Source: Pseudomonas shirazensis (GTDB lineage: Bacteria > Pseudomonadota > Gammaproteobacteria > Pseudomonadales > Pseudomonadaceae). Taken from it: a DNA stretch of 64,000 nucleotides. The DNA is taken from contig NZ_JABWRD020000001.1 in the NCBI RefSeq assembly GCF_014268785.2, positions 2,121,001-2,185,000 on the forward strand, written 5' to 3'. Shown here in pieces: positions 10,429 to 19,163 of the stretch (position 1 is its first letter; each line of letters opens with the position of its first letter). The notes beneath the pieces are model-generated. The model had not been told where the DNA came from. It searched no databases and worked only from the letters and a program-made list of their open reading frames with translations. Position numbers and translations under genes: made by a program.

Positions 10429-11307
10429 GTGGACCTGGCCAACCTCAGTGCATTTATCGCCATCGCCGAGACCGGCAGTTTTTCTGGCGCAGGAGAACGC
10501 CTGCATTTGACCCAGCCCGCCATCAGCAAACGCATCGCCGGCCTTGAGCAGCAACTTGACGTTCGCCTGTTCGATCGACTGGGCCGCGAAGTGACCCTGA
10601 CCGAGGCTGGCCGCGCTCTGCTCCCGCGTGCCTACCAGATACTCAATGTACTCGACGATACACGACGCGCTCTGAGCAATCTGACCGGTGAAGTCACGGG
10701 GAGGCTGACCCTGGCGACCAGCCACCATATCGGCCTGCACCGCCTGCCACCGTTATTGCGGGCTTTCACCCGTCAGTACCCGCTGGTTGCGCTGGATATT
10801 CAGTTCCTCGATTCGGAAGCGGCCTACGATGAAATACTCCACGGCCGGGCTGAAATCGCTGTAATTACCCTGGCCCCCGAACCGCACAACCTGGTGCGCG
10901 CGGTGCCGGTCTGGGACGATCCGCTGGATCTGGTGGCTGCCCCCGAGCACCCGCTGGCCAGCAGCGAGGCAGTAAGCCTGGCTGACGTCGCCCGCCATCC
11001 GGCAGTGTTTCCCGGCGGCAACACCTTTACCCACCACATTGTTCAGCGCCTGTTCGAAAGCCAGGGCCTGACACCCAACATCGCCATGAGCACCAACTAC
11101 CTGGAAACCATCAAGATGATGGTCTCGATCGGCCTGGCCTGGAGCGTGCTGCCACGGACCATGCTCGATGATCAGGTGGCGCCCATCGTTTTGCCCGGCG
11201 TAAAGCTGAGGCGGCAGCTAGGCTACATTCTGCACACCGAGCGCACCCTTTCGAATGCCGCCAAGGCATTCATGGCCCTGCTCGACAGTCACGCCGGCAG
11301 CGCCTGA
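10429..11307 (+). CDS. LysR-family transcriptional regulator, divergent from leuC
   Basis: The 292-residue protein begins with a LysR winged helix-turn-helix (DLANLSAFIAIAETGSFSGA to LTQPAISKRIAGLEQQLDVRLFDR, about 1-60) and a LysR substrate-binding domain from about residue 90. The start is GTG, set by AAAAGGAA eight bases upstream; there is no ATG nearby. It is divergent from leuC and is therefore a good candidate regulator of leuCD(B), with an isopropylmalate-like effector possible but unproven. Related regulators sit at the same place in other Pseudomonas. Confidence 0.9.
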   Translation: MDLANLSAFIAIAETGSFSGAGERLHLTQPAISKRIAGLEQQLDVRLFDRLGREVTLTEAGRALLPRAYQILNVLDDTRRALSNLTGEVTGRLTLATSHHIGLHRLPPLLRAFTRQYPLVALDIQFLDSEAAYDEILHGRAEIAVITLAPEPHNLVRAVPVWDDPLDLVAAPEHPLASSEAVSLADVARHPAVFPGGNTFTHHIVQRLFESQGLTPNIAMSTNYLETIKMMVSIGLAWSVLPRTMLDDQVAPIVLPGVKLRRQLGYILHTERTLSNAAKAFMALLDSHAGSA

Positions 11308-11368
11308 CGGTTCGTCGGGGCGGCACACCACTCTCAGGGACAGGTCACTCGCCAAAGGTCTGGTATCG

Positions 11369-14300
11369 ATGCCCAAATCAGCTAACCGTTTTCCGCGCTT
11401 GCCGCGTATTCCTGCTGTCGACCCGCAGGACTCGGAGTTGGCCTGGCAGAACGCCCCGCAGTTGTTGGCGGCGCTCAATGGCGCGCAATTGGGCGCTTGG
11501 CTGTGGGATATCGACAGTGGCCGAATCAGTTGGTCGCGAGGCACCCAGGCGCTGTTCGGCTTCGATCCGCAGCAGCCTTTGCCCAGTGATATCGACTACC
11601 TTGAACTGCTCCCGGAGGAAGACCGCGCGCGTACCCGCCTGGCGTTTCAGGCGGTGGTCAATGGCGAGCCCATCGAGCAGGCCATGCGTCATCGGATTCG
11701 CTGGCCCGACGGCAGCCTGCACTGGCTGGAAGTCAGCGGCAGCCTGACCCACGACCGTAATGGCCGCCGGCAGATGATCGGAGTGATACGCGAAATCACC
11801 CGCCAGCGCGACCGCGAAACGGCCTTGATCAACTCGGAAAAACGCTTTGCCAGCCTGTTTCACATGAGCCCCAATGCGATTCTGCTCAGCCGGCGTAAAG
11901 ACGGCATGCTATTCGAGGTCAACCAGCATTTTGAAGACATGTTCGGCTGGCCCGGGGCGCAGATCGTCGGTAAGACCAGTATCGAACTGGGCCTGTGGGT
12001 GCATCCGGAACAGCGCCAGCAGGTACTGGAGGCGACCCGCTACAGCACCGGCCCGATCACCATGGAAGTGCAGTTTCGCGGCAGCGGCGGCAAGGTCCAC
12101 GACGGCATCCTGTGCACCCAGAGCATCGAGCTGGAAGGCGTGACGTTTCTGCTCACCACTTTTGTCGACACCAGCGAGCGCAAGCGCGCCGAGCTTGCCC
12201 TCAAGGACAGCCAGGAACGCCTCGACCTGGCACTGGACTCTGCCCAGCTGGGCACCTGGGACTGGCATATCCCCAGTGGCATGCTCTACGGCTCGGCGCG
12301 CGCCGCGCAGCTGCATGGGCTGGAGCCGGTGCCGTTTCATGAATCCTTCGAAGCGTTTTTCGAAGGTGTGCCTGAACATGAGCGGGAGGCCATGCGCGAG
12401 TCTTATCGCAGCTTGCGCGAAGGCCCGGCGGGCAGTTACCAGATCACCTACCGGGTGCAGCTGGAAAATGGCGCAGCGCGCTATATAGAAAGCCGCGCCC
12501 GTCTCTACCGTGACGAGCAGGGCAATCCGTTGCGCATGGCTGGCACCCTGCTCGACATCACCGATCAGGTCGAGCGCGAGCAGCGCCTGAGCGCCTCTGA
12601 AGAAAAGTTCGCCAGCCTGTTCCAGGTCAGCCCCGACCCAATTTGCGTAACCCGTCAGGACAACGGCCAGTTCATCGAGATCAACCCGGCCTTCAGCCAG
12701 ACCTTTGGCTGGAGCGCGCAACAGGTGCTCGGCCGCACCGCCGAGCAGATCGGCCTGTGGGCAGAAACCGCAGAGCGCGCCCAGCGTATCGAACACGTGA
12801 TTCGCGAGCGGGCGCTGAGCAACGTCGCAGTGGTGGTCAACCATCGTAGTGGCGCGCCCATGACCTGTGTCATTTCCAGCCGCCTGATCATGGTCGACAA
12901 CCATACCTGCAGCGTGACCTCACTGCGTGACATCACCCAGCAGCAGCGCGCCGAAGCGGCAATCAAGGCCAGTGAAGAGAAATTCGCCAAGGCGTTTCAC
13001 TCCAGCCCCGACGCCATCACCATAACCGTGCGCGCCAGCGGCCTGTACCTGGAAGTCAACGACGGCTTCTGCCGCCTGACGGGCTACAGCATTGACGAAG
13101 TGATCGGGCGTACCGTGCACGAGCTCGGCATCTGGGCCGACGACACGCAACGGGCGACCTTGCTCAGCGAGATCAAACTGCGCGGGCGGGTGCACCACCG
13201 CGAGATGCTCGGGCGCAACAAACGCGGCGAGCTGCTGACGGTGGAAGTGTCGGTCGAGCCGATTACCCTGAATGCCACCGAATGCCTGCTGCTGACCGCG
13301 CGCGACGTCAGCCAGCTGAAAAACGCCCAGGCGCAGATTCGCCACCTCGCTTACCACGACCCCCTTACCAACCTGCCCAACCGCGCCCTGCTGATGGACC
13401 GCCTGAGCCAGCAGATCGCCCTGCTCAAGCGGCACAACCTGCGCGGCGCGCTGCTGTTTCTCGACCTCGATCACTTCAAGCACATCAATGACTCACTCGG
13501 TCACCCGGTCGGCGACATCGTGCTCAAGGTCATCACCGCCCGGCTCGAGGCTAGCGTGCGCCTGGAAGACACGGTGGCGCGCCTGGGCGGCGACGAGTTC
13601 GTGGTCTTGCTCAGCGGTCTGGAAGGCAGCCGCGAGGCGGTTGAAGGCAAAGTCCGCGAACTGGCCGATACCCTGCGCGAATTGCTCGCCGAGCCGATGT
13701 CTCTGGACGGCCAGCGCCTGCAAGTCACCCCCAGCATTGGCGTTGCCTTGATCCCCGATCATGGGACAACGCCCGCCGACTTGCTCAAGCGCGCCGACAT
13801 TGCCCTGTACCGGGCGAAGGACTCTGGGCGCAACACCACCCAGCTGTACCACACCACCATGCAAAAGGCCGCCAGTGAACGCCTGCGCATGGAGAATGAC
13901 CTGCGCCAGGCGTTGGCCCGCGGCGAACTGGCACTGCACTTTCAGCCGCAGGTGGATGCCCGCGACAATCGCATTGTCGGCGCTGAAGTACTGCTGCGCT
14001 GGCATCACCCGCAACTGGGGCAGCAACCGCCCTCGCAGTTCATCCAGGTGCTGGAAGAAAGCGGGCTGATTCTGGAGGTGGGTAGCTGGATTCTCGACGA
14101 GGCCTGTGATGCCTGCGCCGGGATGCTCAGCGACGGCCTGATCAAGGCGGACGAATTCAGCCTGTGCGTGAATATCAGCCCGCGGCAGTTCCGCCAGAAT
14201 GACTTTGTCGGCAGAGTGCTGCGCACCCTGGACGACTATCGCCTGCCCCGACACATGCTCAAGCTGGAGATTACCGAGGGCATCGTGATTCAGAATCTGG

Positions 14301-14665
14301 AGGACACCATCGCCAAGATGCGTGAACTCAAAGGCTACGGCGTGAGTTTTGCCATGGATGACTTCGGCACCGGTTACTCATCGCTGACCTATCTCAAGCG
14401 GCTGCCGGTGGATACCTTGAAGATCGACCAGTCATTCGTGCGCGATGCGCCGATAGATCCAAACGATGCCGAGATCGTCCGCGCCATCGTCGCCATGGCC
14501 CGCAGCCTTGAGTTGACGATCATTGCCGAGGGCGTCGAGCTGAGCGAGCAGTTGGCGTTTCTGGAGCGGCTGGGTTGCCATTTGTATCAGGGGTATTTGC
14601 ATAGCCGACCGTTGCCGCTGAGCGAGTTCAGGCAAATGTTGCTTGAGGCACCGGCGGATTATTGA
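11369..14665 (+). CDS. Five-PAS GGDEF/EAL cyclic-di-GMP protein
   Basis: The 1098-residue protein has no clear membrane segment and carries five PAS domains in a row (about 33-145, 155-270, 284-400, 409-525 and 534-650), then GGDEF (about 659-824) and EAL (about 844-1093). The cyclase motif LGGDEFVVLL is intact and is preceded by RLED five residues upstream, which fits the inhibitory I-site. The EAL motif reads EVL in EVLLRWHHP, a common active variant, and DDFGTGYSSL, EITEG and IAEGVE are kept. It may therefore both make and break cyclic-di-GMP in response to signals sensed by PAS. The start MPKSANRF at 11369 is chosen because the upstream extension looks non-coding. The gene lies 61 bases after the LysR gene. 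Confidence 0.93.
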   Translation: MPKSANRFPRLPRIPAVDPQDSELAWQNAPQLLAALNGAQLGAWLWDIDSGRISWSRGTQALFGFDPQQPLPSDIDYLELLPEEDRARTRLAFQAVVNGEPIEQAMRHRIRWPDGSLHWLEVSGSLTHDRNGRRQMIGVIREITRQRDRETALINSEKRFASLFHMSPNAILLSRRKDGMLFEVNQHFEDMFGWPGAQIVGKTSIELGLWVHPEQRQQVLEATRYSTGPITMEVQFRGSGGKVHDGILCTQSIELEGVTFLLTTFVDTSERKRAELALKDSQERLDLALDSAQLGTWDWHIPSGMLYGSARAAQLHGLEPVPFHESFEAFFEGVPEHEREAMRESYRSLREGPAGSYQITYRVQLENGAARYIESRARLYRDEQGNPLRMAGTLLDITDQVEREQRLSASEEKFASLFQVSPDPICVTRQDNGQFIEINPAFSQTFGWSAQQVLGRTAEQIGLWAETAERAQRIEHVIRERALSNVAVVVNHRSGAPMTCVISSRLIMVDNHTCSVTSLRDITQQQRAEAAIKASEEKFAKAFHSSPDAITITVRASGLYLEVNDGFCRLTGYSIDEVIGRTVHELGIWADDTQRATLLSEIKLRGRVHHREMLGRNKRGELLTVEVSVEPITLNATECLLLTARDVSQLKNAQAQIRHLAYHDPLTNLPNRALLMDRLSQQIALLKRHNLRGALLFLDLDHFKHINDSLGHPVGDIVLKVITARLEASVRLEDTVARLGGDEFVVLLSGLEGSREAVEGKVRELADTLRELLAEPMSLDGQRLQVTPSIGVALIPDHGTTPADLLKRADIALYRAKDSGRNTTQLYHTTMQKAASERLRMENDLRQALARGELALHFQPQVDARDNRIVGAEVLLRWHHPQLGQQPPSQFIQVLEESGLILEVGSWILDEACDACAGMLSDGLIKADEFSLCVNISPRQFRQNDFVGRVLRTLDDYRLPRHMLKLEITEGIVIQNLEDTIAKMRELKGYGVSFAMDDFGTGYSSLTYLKRLPVDTLKIDQSFVRDAPIDPNDAEIVRAIVAMARSLELTIIAEGVELSEQLAFLERLGCHLYQGYLHSRPLPLSEFRQMLLEAPADY

Positions 14666-14685
14666 TCAGGCGGGGGATAGAGGAA

Positions 14686-14706
14686 TGGGGCCGCGAGGCG
14701 GCCCCA
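14686..14706. terminator. GC-rich hairpin between convergent genes
   Basis: A 9-bp stem TGGGGCCGC/GCGGCCCCA with a three-base loop lies between the stops of the GGDEF/EAL gene and ibpA. No long T run is present on either side, so it may protect 3' ends or act weakly in both directions. Confidence 0.5.
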
Positions 14707-14714
14707 GCCAATCG

Positions 14715-15158
14715 TCAGTTCAACGCTGGCTTGTCAGCACTGATCGGGATCCGCTTGGCTTTGGCTTCTTCCGGCACGACGCGCAGCAGTTCGACGCTGA
14801 GCAGTCCGTTGGCCAGGCCTGCGGATTTCACTTCGATGTGGTCGGCCAGGCGGAACGACAACTTGAAGGCACGCTGAGCGATGCCCTGGTGCAGGTAGGT
14901 CACTGCGTCGTTGCTGGCGTCGCGTTTGCCGCCAGTAACTGTCAGCACACCCTTCTCAACCTGCAGTTCAAGGTCTGATTCCTGGAAGCCTGCTGCTGCA
15001 ACCACGATGCGATAGTGATCATCGCCATGTTTTTCCACGTTGTAGGGCGGGTAGCTGCTACCGGCCTCATTACGCGCCGCGGATTCGAACAGGTCGTTGA
15101 AACGGTCGAAACCAACGGAATGGCGGAACAGTGGTGCAAGGGAGAAAGCGGTAGTCAT
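14715..15158 (-). CDS. ibpA: Hsp20-family small heat-shock protein IbpA
   Basis: The protein (147 residues from the start chosen) is an alpha-crystallin/IbpA chaperone that holds unfolding proteins for DnaK and ClpB. MTTAFSLAPLFRHSVGFDRF is the Pseudomonas IbpA amino end; AAGFQESDLELQVEKGVLTVTG belongs to the alpha-crystallin core (cited in part). The ATG at 15158 is preferred over the one at 15164 because AGGAG is nine bases from it but only three from the upstream ATG. A sigma-32 promoter and a ROSE-type thermometer hairpin lie upstream, so expression should be heat-induced at both transcription and translation. Confidence 0.93.
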   Translation of the reverse strand: MTTAFSLAPLFRHSVGFDRFNDLFESAARNEAGSSYPPYNVEKHGDDHYRIVVAAAGFQESDLELQVEKGVLTVTGGKRDASNDAVTYLHQGIAQRAFKLSFRLADHIEVKSAGLANGLLSVELLRVVPEEAKAKRIPISADKPALN

Positions 15159-15166
15159 GGTCATAA

Positions 15167-15186
15167 ACTCCTGAAAATCAGCAAGT
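15167..15186 (-). promoter_or_regulatory. ROSE-type RNA thermometer hairpin over the ibpA ribosome binding site
   Basis: On the minus strand ACUUGCUGA, a three-base U loop and UCAGGAGU fold into a hairpin that hides the AGGAG ribosome binding site. All pairs form except one unpaired G in the UUGCU part. The UUGCU-AGGAG pairing with this odd G is the hallmark of ROSE thermometers, which are known for small heat-shock genes including Pseudomonas ibpA. Rising temperature should melt it and allow translation. Confidence 0.8.
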
Positions 15187-15228
15187 GAGTCAATCCGCGA
15201 CCCGAACTCGGCATCGCGTACTAAATAG

Positions 15229-15254
15229 ATATGGCCCGACCAACCGCTTTCAAG
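15229..15254 (-). promoter_or_regulatory. Sigma-32 (RpoH) heat-shock promoter of ibpA
   Basis: On the minus strand CTTGAAA (15248-15254) is followed after 11 bases by GGCCATAT (15229-15236), close to the RpoH consensus CTTGAAA-N11-14-CCCCATNT. It would give an ibpA leader of about 60 bases holding the thermometer hairpin. Confidence 0.75.
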
Positions 15255-15285
15255 AGCTCAACCAAAAAAATTTCTTAAAATTTGC

Positions 15286-16260
15286 TCAGGCTACTGCTTC
15301 ACATGGCAGTTGGCTGATGTCGGCACCCAGCAAATGGGTGATCCGCTGACAATCATCGACCCGGCGCAGTTCGGCAAACAACAGCACCGCTTCCGGATAG
15401 CTGCGAGTCAGCATTGCCACCCACTGCTTCATCCGCCCCGGCGCATAGCGCGGCGACAGCTTGGCCTGGGCCTGACGCCAAAACTCGCGCAGCAACGGCA
15501 ACAGCGCCTGCCAGGCAAGCGGCTGATACTCGAGCCCCGCCCGTGCAGCAGCAATCTGCAGGCCCAGATCAGGCCGCGACACCAGGCCACGGCCGAGCAT
15601 GATGTCTTCAGCGCCGCTGACCTCGCGGCACCGTCGCCAGTCGTCCACGGTCCAGATCTCGCCATTGGCGAACACCGGCACCTTGACCACATCCTGCACC
15701 CGCGCCACCCACTCCCAGTGCGCCGGCGGCTTGTAGCCCTCGACCTTGGTCCGTGCATGTACCACCAGGTGCGCCGAGCCACCTTCGGCCAACGCGGTAG
15801 CGCAATCGAGAGCGCCATCCGGGGTATCGAAGCCCAGACGCATCTTGGCCGTGACCGGGATGTGGGCAGGCACCGCCCGGCGCACTTCCCGCACGATCGC
15901 GTGGAGCAACTCCGGCTCCTTCAGTAACACCGCACCGCCGCGGGATTTGTTCACCGTCTTGGCCGGGCAGCCGAAATTCAGGTCGATCACCGGCGCGCCC
16001 AGCTCGCAGGCCAATGCAGCGTTTTCAGCCAGGCACACCGGATCGGAGCCAAGCAACTGCACGCGCATGGGCACACCTGCCGTAGTACGCGCGCCGTGGC
16101 GCAGCTCAGGGGCAAGCTTGTCGAACTGGGAAGGTGGCAGCAGGCGGTCGCAGACGCGAATGAACTCGGTCACGCACCAGTCGACACCGCCGACCCGCGT
16201 GAGCACGTCGCGCAGGATGTTGTCGACCAGCCCCTCCATGGGGGCCAGGGCAATTTGCAT
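15286..16260 (-). CDS. dusC: tRNA-dihydrouridine(16) synthase
   Basis: The 324-residue flavoprotein reduces a uridine of the tRNA D-loop. [20 protein letters not shown] at the amino end is the DusC form of the FMN-binding start, and [19 protein letters not shown] contains the catalytic cysteine. TAKMRLG and [13 protein letters not shown] are further FMN contacts. The start at 16260 removes 13 residues of a longer frame that do not match the family. Assignment to DusC rather than DusA or DusB rests on the amino-terminal sequence. It is followed by ibpA and preceded by a thioesterase gene. Confidence 0.93.
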   Translation of the reverse strand: MQIALAPMEGLVDNILRDVLTRVGGVDWCVTEFIRVCDRLLPPSQFDKLAPELRHGARTTAGVPMRVQLLGSDPVCLAENAALACELGAPVIDLNFGCPAKTVNKSRGGAVLLKEPELLHAIVREVRRAVPAHIPVTAKMRLGFDTPDGALDCATALAEGGSAHLVVHARTKVEGYKPPAHWEWVARVQDVVKVPVFANGEIWTVDDWRRCREVSGAEDIMLGRGLVSRPDLGLQIAAARAGLEYQPLAWQALLPLLREFWRQAQAKLSPRYAPGRMKQWVAMLTRSYPEAVLLFAELRRVDDCQRITHLLGADISQLPCEAVA

Positions 16261-16309
16261 GGATGGCTCTCGCGAAAAAGGCGGCAGTCTAGCAAACAAT
16301 CATGCGGGC

Positions 16310-16744
16310 TCAGACACCGATCAGCGCCTGCCCATAACCTTCAATGAATTCGCCCGGCATACGCTTGGGCTTGCCGGTCGACAGTTCGATACAGACAAAG
16401 GTGGTTTGCGCGCGCAGCAGGGTCACGCCGTCGCTCGGGCGCTTGAGCTGAAACCGGCGGGTCATGCGCAGGCGCTGGTCCCAGTCGACGATCCAGGTGG
16501 CCAGTTGCAGCTCGTCATCTTCGTAGCCGGCAGCCAGGTAATCGATTTCGTGGCGAACAACGGCCATGGCCCGGTCAAGACGGCGGTATTCTGCCAGGTC
16601 CAGACCCAGACGCTGCGAGTGGCGCCAGGCGCAGCGCTCCAGCCAGGTGACGTAGACCGCGTTGTTGGCGTGGCCGAGGCCGTCGATGTCGTCACCGCCA
16701 ACGCGTAGGTCGATGATGAATGGCGATGCCAGATCCCAGCTCAT
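16310..16744 (-). CDS. Acyl-CoA thioesterase of the 4-hydroxybenzoyl-CoA (hotdog) family
   Basis: The 144-residue protein carries DIDGLGHANNAVYVTWLE, the active-site and dimer helix of YbgC/FcbC-type thioesterases (D-GH-NN-Y-E). It should hydrolyse a short or medium acyl-CoA in the cytoplasm, but the natural substrate cannot be read from sequence. The start MSWDLASPF at 16744 is chosen because the preceding 42 codons of the frame show no similarity. Neighbours are dusC and an alpha/beta hydrolase on the same strand. Confidence 0.85.
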   Translation of the reverse strand: MSWDLASPFIIDLRVGGDDIDGLGHANNAVYVTWLERCAWRHSQRLGLDLAEYRRLDRAMAVVRHEIDYLAAGYEDDELQLATWIVDWDQRLRMTRRFQLKRPSDGVTLLRAQTTFVCIELSTGKPKRMPGEFIEGYGQALIGV

Positions 16745-16787
16745 GCGCGCTCCGAAGGTCATTGAACGCGTTGAGTGTACCGGATGC

Positions 16788-17621
16788 TCACGCGCTTTGG
16801 CGTGCTGGTGTAGCAGCGCGCGCCAGCAGCTCAAGCACGCCTTCGACCAGGAGCGGGTCTGCCAGCACACGCTGGTGGCCGCCGTCTTCGAGCATCAGCA
16901 AGCGGCTGTCGAACCAGGCCTTGTGGATCAATTGCGCTTCGCTGGCAGCGACCAGAGGATCATCACTGGCGTGCGCTATCAGACCCGGCAGCTCGAGTTG
17001 ATAGCCGTTGACGTCAAGCCGGGCGACTTGCAGGCCGACTTCCTGCTCGACCTGGCGAATAAACGCCGCCCGCGCCCGCGCCGGCATGCCCAGCCTCTGG
17101 GCAAAACCGCGCAATACCCCGAGCAGTTGCGCCGGCGCGGCAATGCTGACCGCAGCCTCGGTGCGCAAGCCCCATTGCAGCGCCAGCAAGACACTGGCGC
17201 CACCCATGGAATGGCCAATCACGGCGCGCAGCGGTGGTAGTTCGGCAGCGGCTTCGAGCAGCGCCCGGGCAAACAGCGCCACATGCGCCTGGCGCCCCGG
17301 AGAACGTCCGTGGGCCGGCCCTTCCAGCGACACCACGGTATGCCCGGCCGCCACCAGCGCTTCAATCAACGCGGCAAACTGGGTTGCGCGCCCTTCCCAA
17401 CCGTGCATCATCAGCACTGTCGGCCCCTGGCCCCAGCGCAGCGCTGACAGGCCGAAGCGCAAGGTGATGCGTTCAGCTGTCGCCAGCAAGGGCAACTCCC
17501 ATTGCCGCGGCGGCAGGTTGCGCGGGGTCATGAAGGCGCGACGCATCTTGCCCGCTATATGCTCGGGGGCCAGCCGGCCCAGGGTACCGTTGACGCCGCG
17601 AATCCAGCTCAGGGTAGTCAT
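16788..17621 (-). CDS. Alpha/beta hydrolase
   Basis: The protein (277 residues from the ATG at 17621; another ATG lies three bases upstream) is an alpha/beta hydrolase. VLMMHGWEGRATQF is the oxyanion-hole strand, GHSMGGASVLLAL the nucleophile elbow with the catalytic serine, and the acid and histidine are probably ASDD and DGGHQRVL near the carboxyl end. The substrate is unknown. A TetR regulator starts immediately upstream in the same orientation with a 20-base gap, so the two form an operon and the regulator may sense the hydrolase's substrate. Confidence 0.85.
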   Translation of the reverse strand: MTTLSWIRGVNGTLGRLAPEHIAGKMRRAFMTPRNLPPRQWELPLLATAERITLRFGLSALRWGQGPTVLMMHGWEGRATQFAALIEALVAAGHTVVSLEGPAHGRSPGRQAHVALFARALLEAAAELPPLRAVIGHSMGGASVLLALQWGLRTEAAVSIAAPAQLLGVLRGFAQRLGMPARARAAFIRQVEQEVGLQVARLDVNGYQLELPGLIAHASDDPLVAASEAQLIHKAWFDSRLLMLEDGGHQRVLADPLLVEGVLELLARAATPARQSA

Positions 17622-17643
17622 CATCAACACTCCAGTCAGGCCC

Positions 17644-18183
17644 CTAGATGACCGCCGACTTGGCGGCGCGCAGGATTCGGTCGGACAGCTCACTGGTGCC
17701 CAGCGCCCGGGCCAGCGCCAGGCCGCCGATCATCAGCGCCAGGTCGGCCAACGCCTTGTCGGCGTCTTCAGGGCGGTCGACCATCTGCGCGGTCATCAGC
17801 TCCAGGTGCTCGGCCAGCGCCTCGCGAAACGCCTCCGGCAGGCGCTGCATCTCGCTCAGCGAGGTGGGCAACGGGCATGCCTGCTCGAGCGCGTCGCGAT
17901 GCTTGCGTGACAGGTAGAAAGCAGCAGCGAGGGCACGGCGGCCGGCGCCGTCCAGGGCTGGATCGATCTGGGTGAATAAACCGCGGCGCTCGCTCAGCAG
18001 TTGGCTGAACGCCTCGAGCATGAGCTCGTCCTTGCTGTCGAAGTGCGCGTAGAAACCGCCCACGGTCAACCCGGCGGCGCCCATCACCTGACTGACACTG
18101 GGCTCGGCCGGTCCGTGCTGGATCAACGCGCTGCGGGCTGAATCGAGAATGCGTTGGCGGGTCTTGCTCTTCTTGTCGTTCAT
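17644..18183 (-). CDS. TetR-family transcriptional regulator
   Basis: The 179-residue protein has an amino-terminal TetR helix-turn-helix (TRQRILDSARSALIQHG to GLTVGGFYAHFDSKDELMLEA, about residues 8-55) and a variable ligand-binding half. The GGFYAHF recognition helix resembles the AcrR/YcdC-like group. MNDKKSK at 18183 is the start; the longer frame adds 13 hydrophobic residues without similarity. It precedes an alpha/beta hydrolase in an apparent two-gene unit and probably represses it and itself. The upstream region has an AT-rich ATAATATTTATTGGC stretch (about 18220-18236) that could hold promoter and operator. Confidence 0.88.
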   Translation of the reverse strand: MNDKKSKTRQRILDSARSALIQHGPAEPSVSQVMGAAGLTVGGFYAHFDSKDELMLEAFSQLLSERRGLFTQIDPALDGAGRRALAAAFYLSRKHRDALEQACPLPTSLSEMQRLPEAFREALAEHLELMTAQMVDRPEDADKALADLALMIGGLALARALGTSELSDRILRAAKSAVI

Positions 18184-18289
18184 AAGCCACCCGATAAATA
18201 TTATGAGTGAAATATGATGCACATAATATTTATTGGCAAGCGAAAAATTCGAGCTCAGGCCGCTTCATTGAAAAAGTCAGGAAGGCAGA

Positions 18290-18325
18290 AAAACAAAAGG
18301 CCCATTCAATAATCGAATGAGCCTT
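18290..18325 (-). terminator. Terminator of the Ala/Glu tRNA array
   Basis: AAGGCCCATTC and GAATGAGCCTT form an 11-base stem with one mismatch, followed on the minus strand by a U-rich tail (UUUUGUUU). It lies just after the last tRNA-Glu. A near copy is found inside the array at about 18555-18585. Confidence 0.75.
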
Positions 18326-18353
18326 ATAAGCCCCGCAAAACGCGAGAAAAAAT

Positions 18354-18429
18354 TGGCGTCCCCTAGGGGACTCGAACCCCTGTTACCGCCGTGAAAGGGC
18401 GGTGTCCTAGGCCACTAGACGAAGGGGAC
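18354..18429 (-). tRNA. tRNA-Glu (UUC)
   Basis: The 76-base gene begins GTCCCCTTCGTCTAGTGGCC on the minus strand, has the anticodon TTC in a CCCTTTCAC loop, the T-arm GGGGTTCGAATCCCC and an encoded CCA end. It is the last of six tRNAs in transcription order and is identical to the other tRNA-Glu genes in the window as far as I can see. Confidence 0.97.
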
Positions 18430-18474
18430 TTGTAACCTTCGTGCAGGCACGCTTTCACGAACCCTGGCAAATAT

Positions 18475-18550
18475 TGGTGGAGCTAAGCGGGATCGAACCG
18501 CTGACCTCCTGCATGCCATGCAGGCGCTCTCCCAGCTGAGCTATAGCCCC
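18475..18550 (-). tRNA. tRNA-Ala (GGC)
   Basis: The 76-base gene begins GGGGCTATAGCTCAGCTGGG, has anticodon GGC within GCATGGCATGC and ends with an encoded CCA. It is paired with the tRNA-Glu at 18354. Confidence 0.97.
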
Positions 18551-18552
18551 TA

Positions 18553-18585
18553 AAACAAAAGGCCCATCCAATATGCGAATGAGCC
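18553..18585 (-). repeat. Second copy of the array's terminator-like hairpin
   Basis: AAAGGCCCATCC and GAATGAGCCTTT with flanking AAAACA repeat the hairpin of 18290-18325 almost exactly, and the following AAGCCCCGCAAAACGCG is also shared. It shows that the Glu-Ala pair was duplicated together with its 3' flank. As a terminator in mid-array it may cause partial read-through or guide processing. Confidence 0.7.
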
Positions 18586-18614
18586 TTTAAAGCCCCGCAA
18601 AACGCGGGTAAAAC

Positions 18615-18690
18615 TGGCGTCCCCTAGGGGACTCGAACCCCTGTTACCGCCGTGAAAGGGCGGTGTCCTAGGCCACTAGACGAAGGGGAC
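18615..18690 (-). tRNA. tRNA-Glu (UUC)
   Basis: Same 76-base sequence, anticodon TTC and encoded CCA as the copy at 18354. It starts 261 bases from that copy, so the Glu-Ala unit is tandemly duplicated. Confidence 0.97.
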
Positions 18691-18732
18691 ATAACCTTCG
18701 TGCCGGTTCGTTTGCACAAACCGCGGCAAAAT

Positions 18733-18808
18733 TGGTGGAGCTAAGCGGGATCGAACCGCTGACCTCCTGCATGCCATGCAGGCGCTCTCCCAGCTGAGCT
18801 ATAGCCCC
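18733..18808 (-). tRNA. tRNA-Ala (GGC)
   Basis: Identical in sequence to the tRNA-Ala at 18475, with anticodon GGC and an encoded CCA. It is the middle alanine gene of the array. Confidence 0.97.
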
Positions 18809-18861
18809 GGATTTCTAGCCTCGCGGCCCAGCGACATGGTTAGACATCGCTTGTGTAAAAC

Positions 18862-18937
18862 TGGCGTCCCCTAGGGGACTCGAACCCCTGTTACCGCCGT
18901 GAAAGGGCGGTGTCCTAGGCCACTAGACGAAGGGGAC
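18862..18937 (-). tRNA. tRNA-Glu (UUC)
   Basis: Third tRNA-Glu of the array, with the same 76-base sequence, TTC anticodon and CCA. It starts 247 bases from the second copy, and the spacer before it differs from the other spacers. Confidence 0.97.
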
Positions 18938-19013
18938 GAACCTTCTACCGTGAAACCTGGCACTGGAGCCGGGTTTCATTCTCCGCCAGCAGTGCTGGCC
19001 AAGAATCGGAATT

Positions 19014-19089
19014 TGGTGGAGCTAAGCGGGATCGAACCGCTGACCTCCTGCATGCCATGCAGGCGCTCTCCCAGCTGAGCTATAGCCCC
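19014..19089 (-). tRNA. tRNA-Ala (GGC)
   Basis: First gene of the array in transcription order, identical to the other two tRNA-Ala(GGC) genes and ending in CCA. A strong promoter lies about 75 bases upstream. Confidence 0.97.
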
Positions 19090-19163
19090 ACAATGTCGCT
19101 TTGAACTGAATTGCCGGCTGGGTTGCTGACAGTTCGTTACGTTCATCGCTGTGGACGGGGCGC

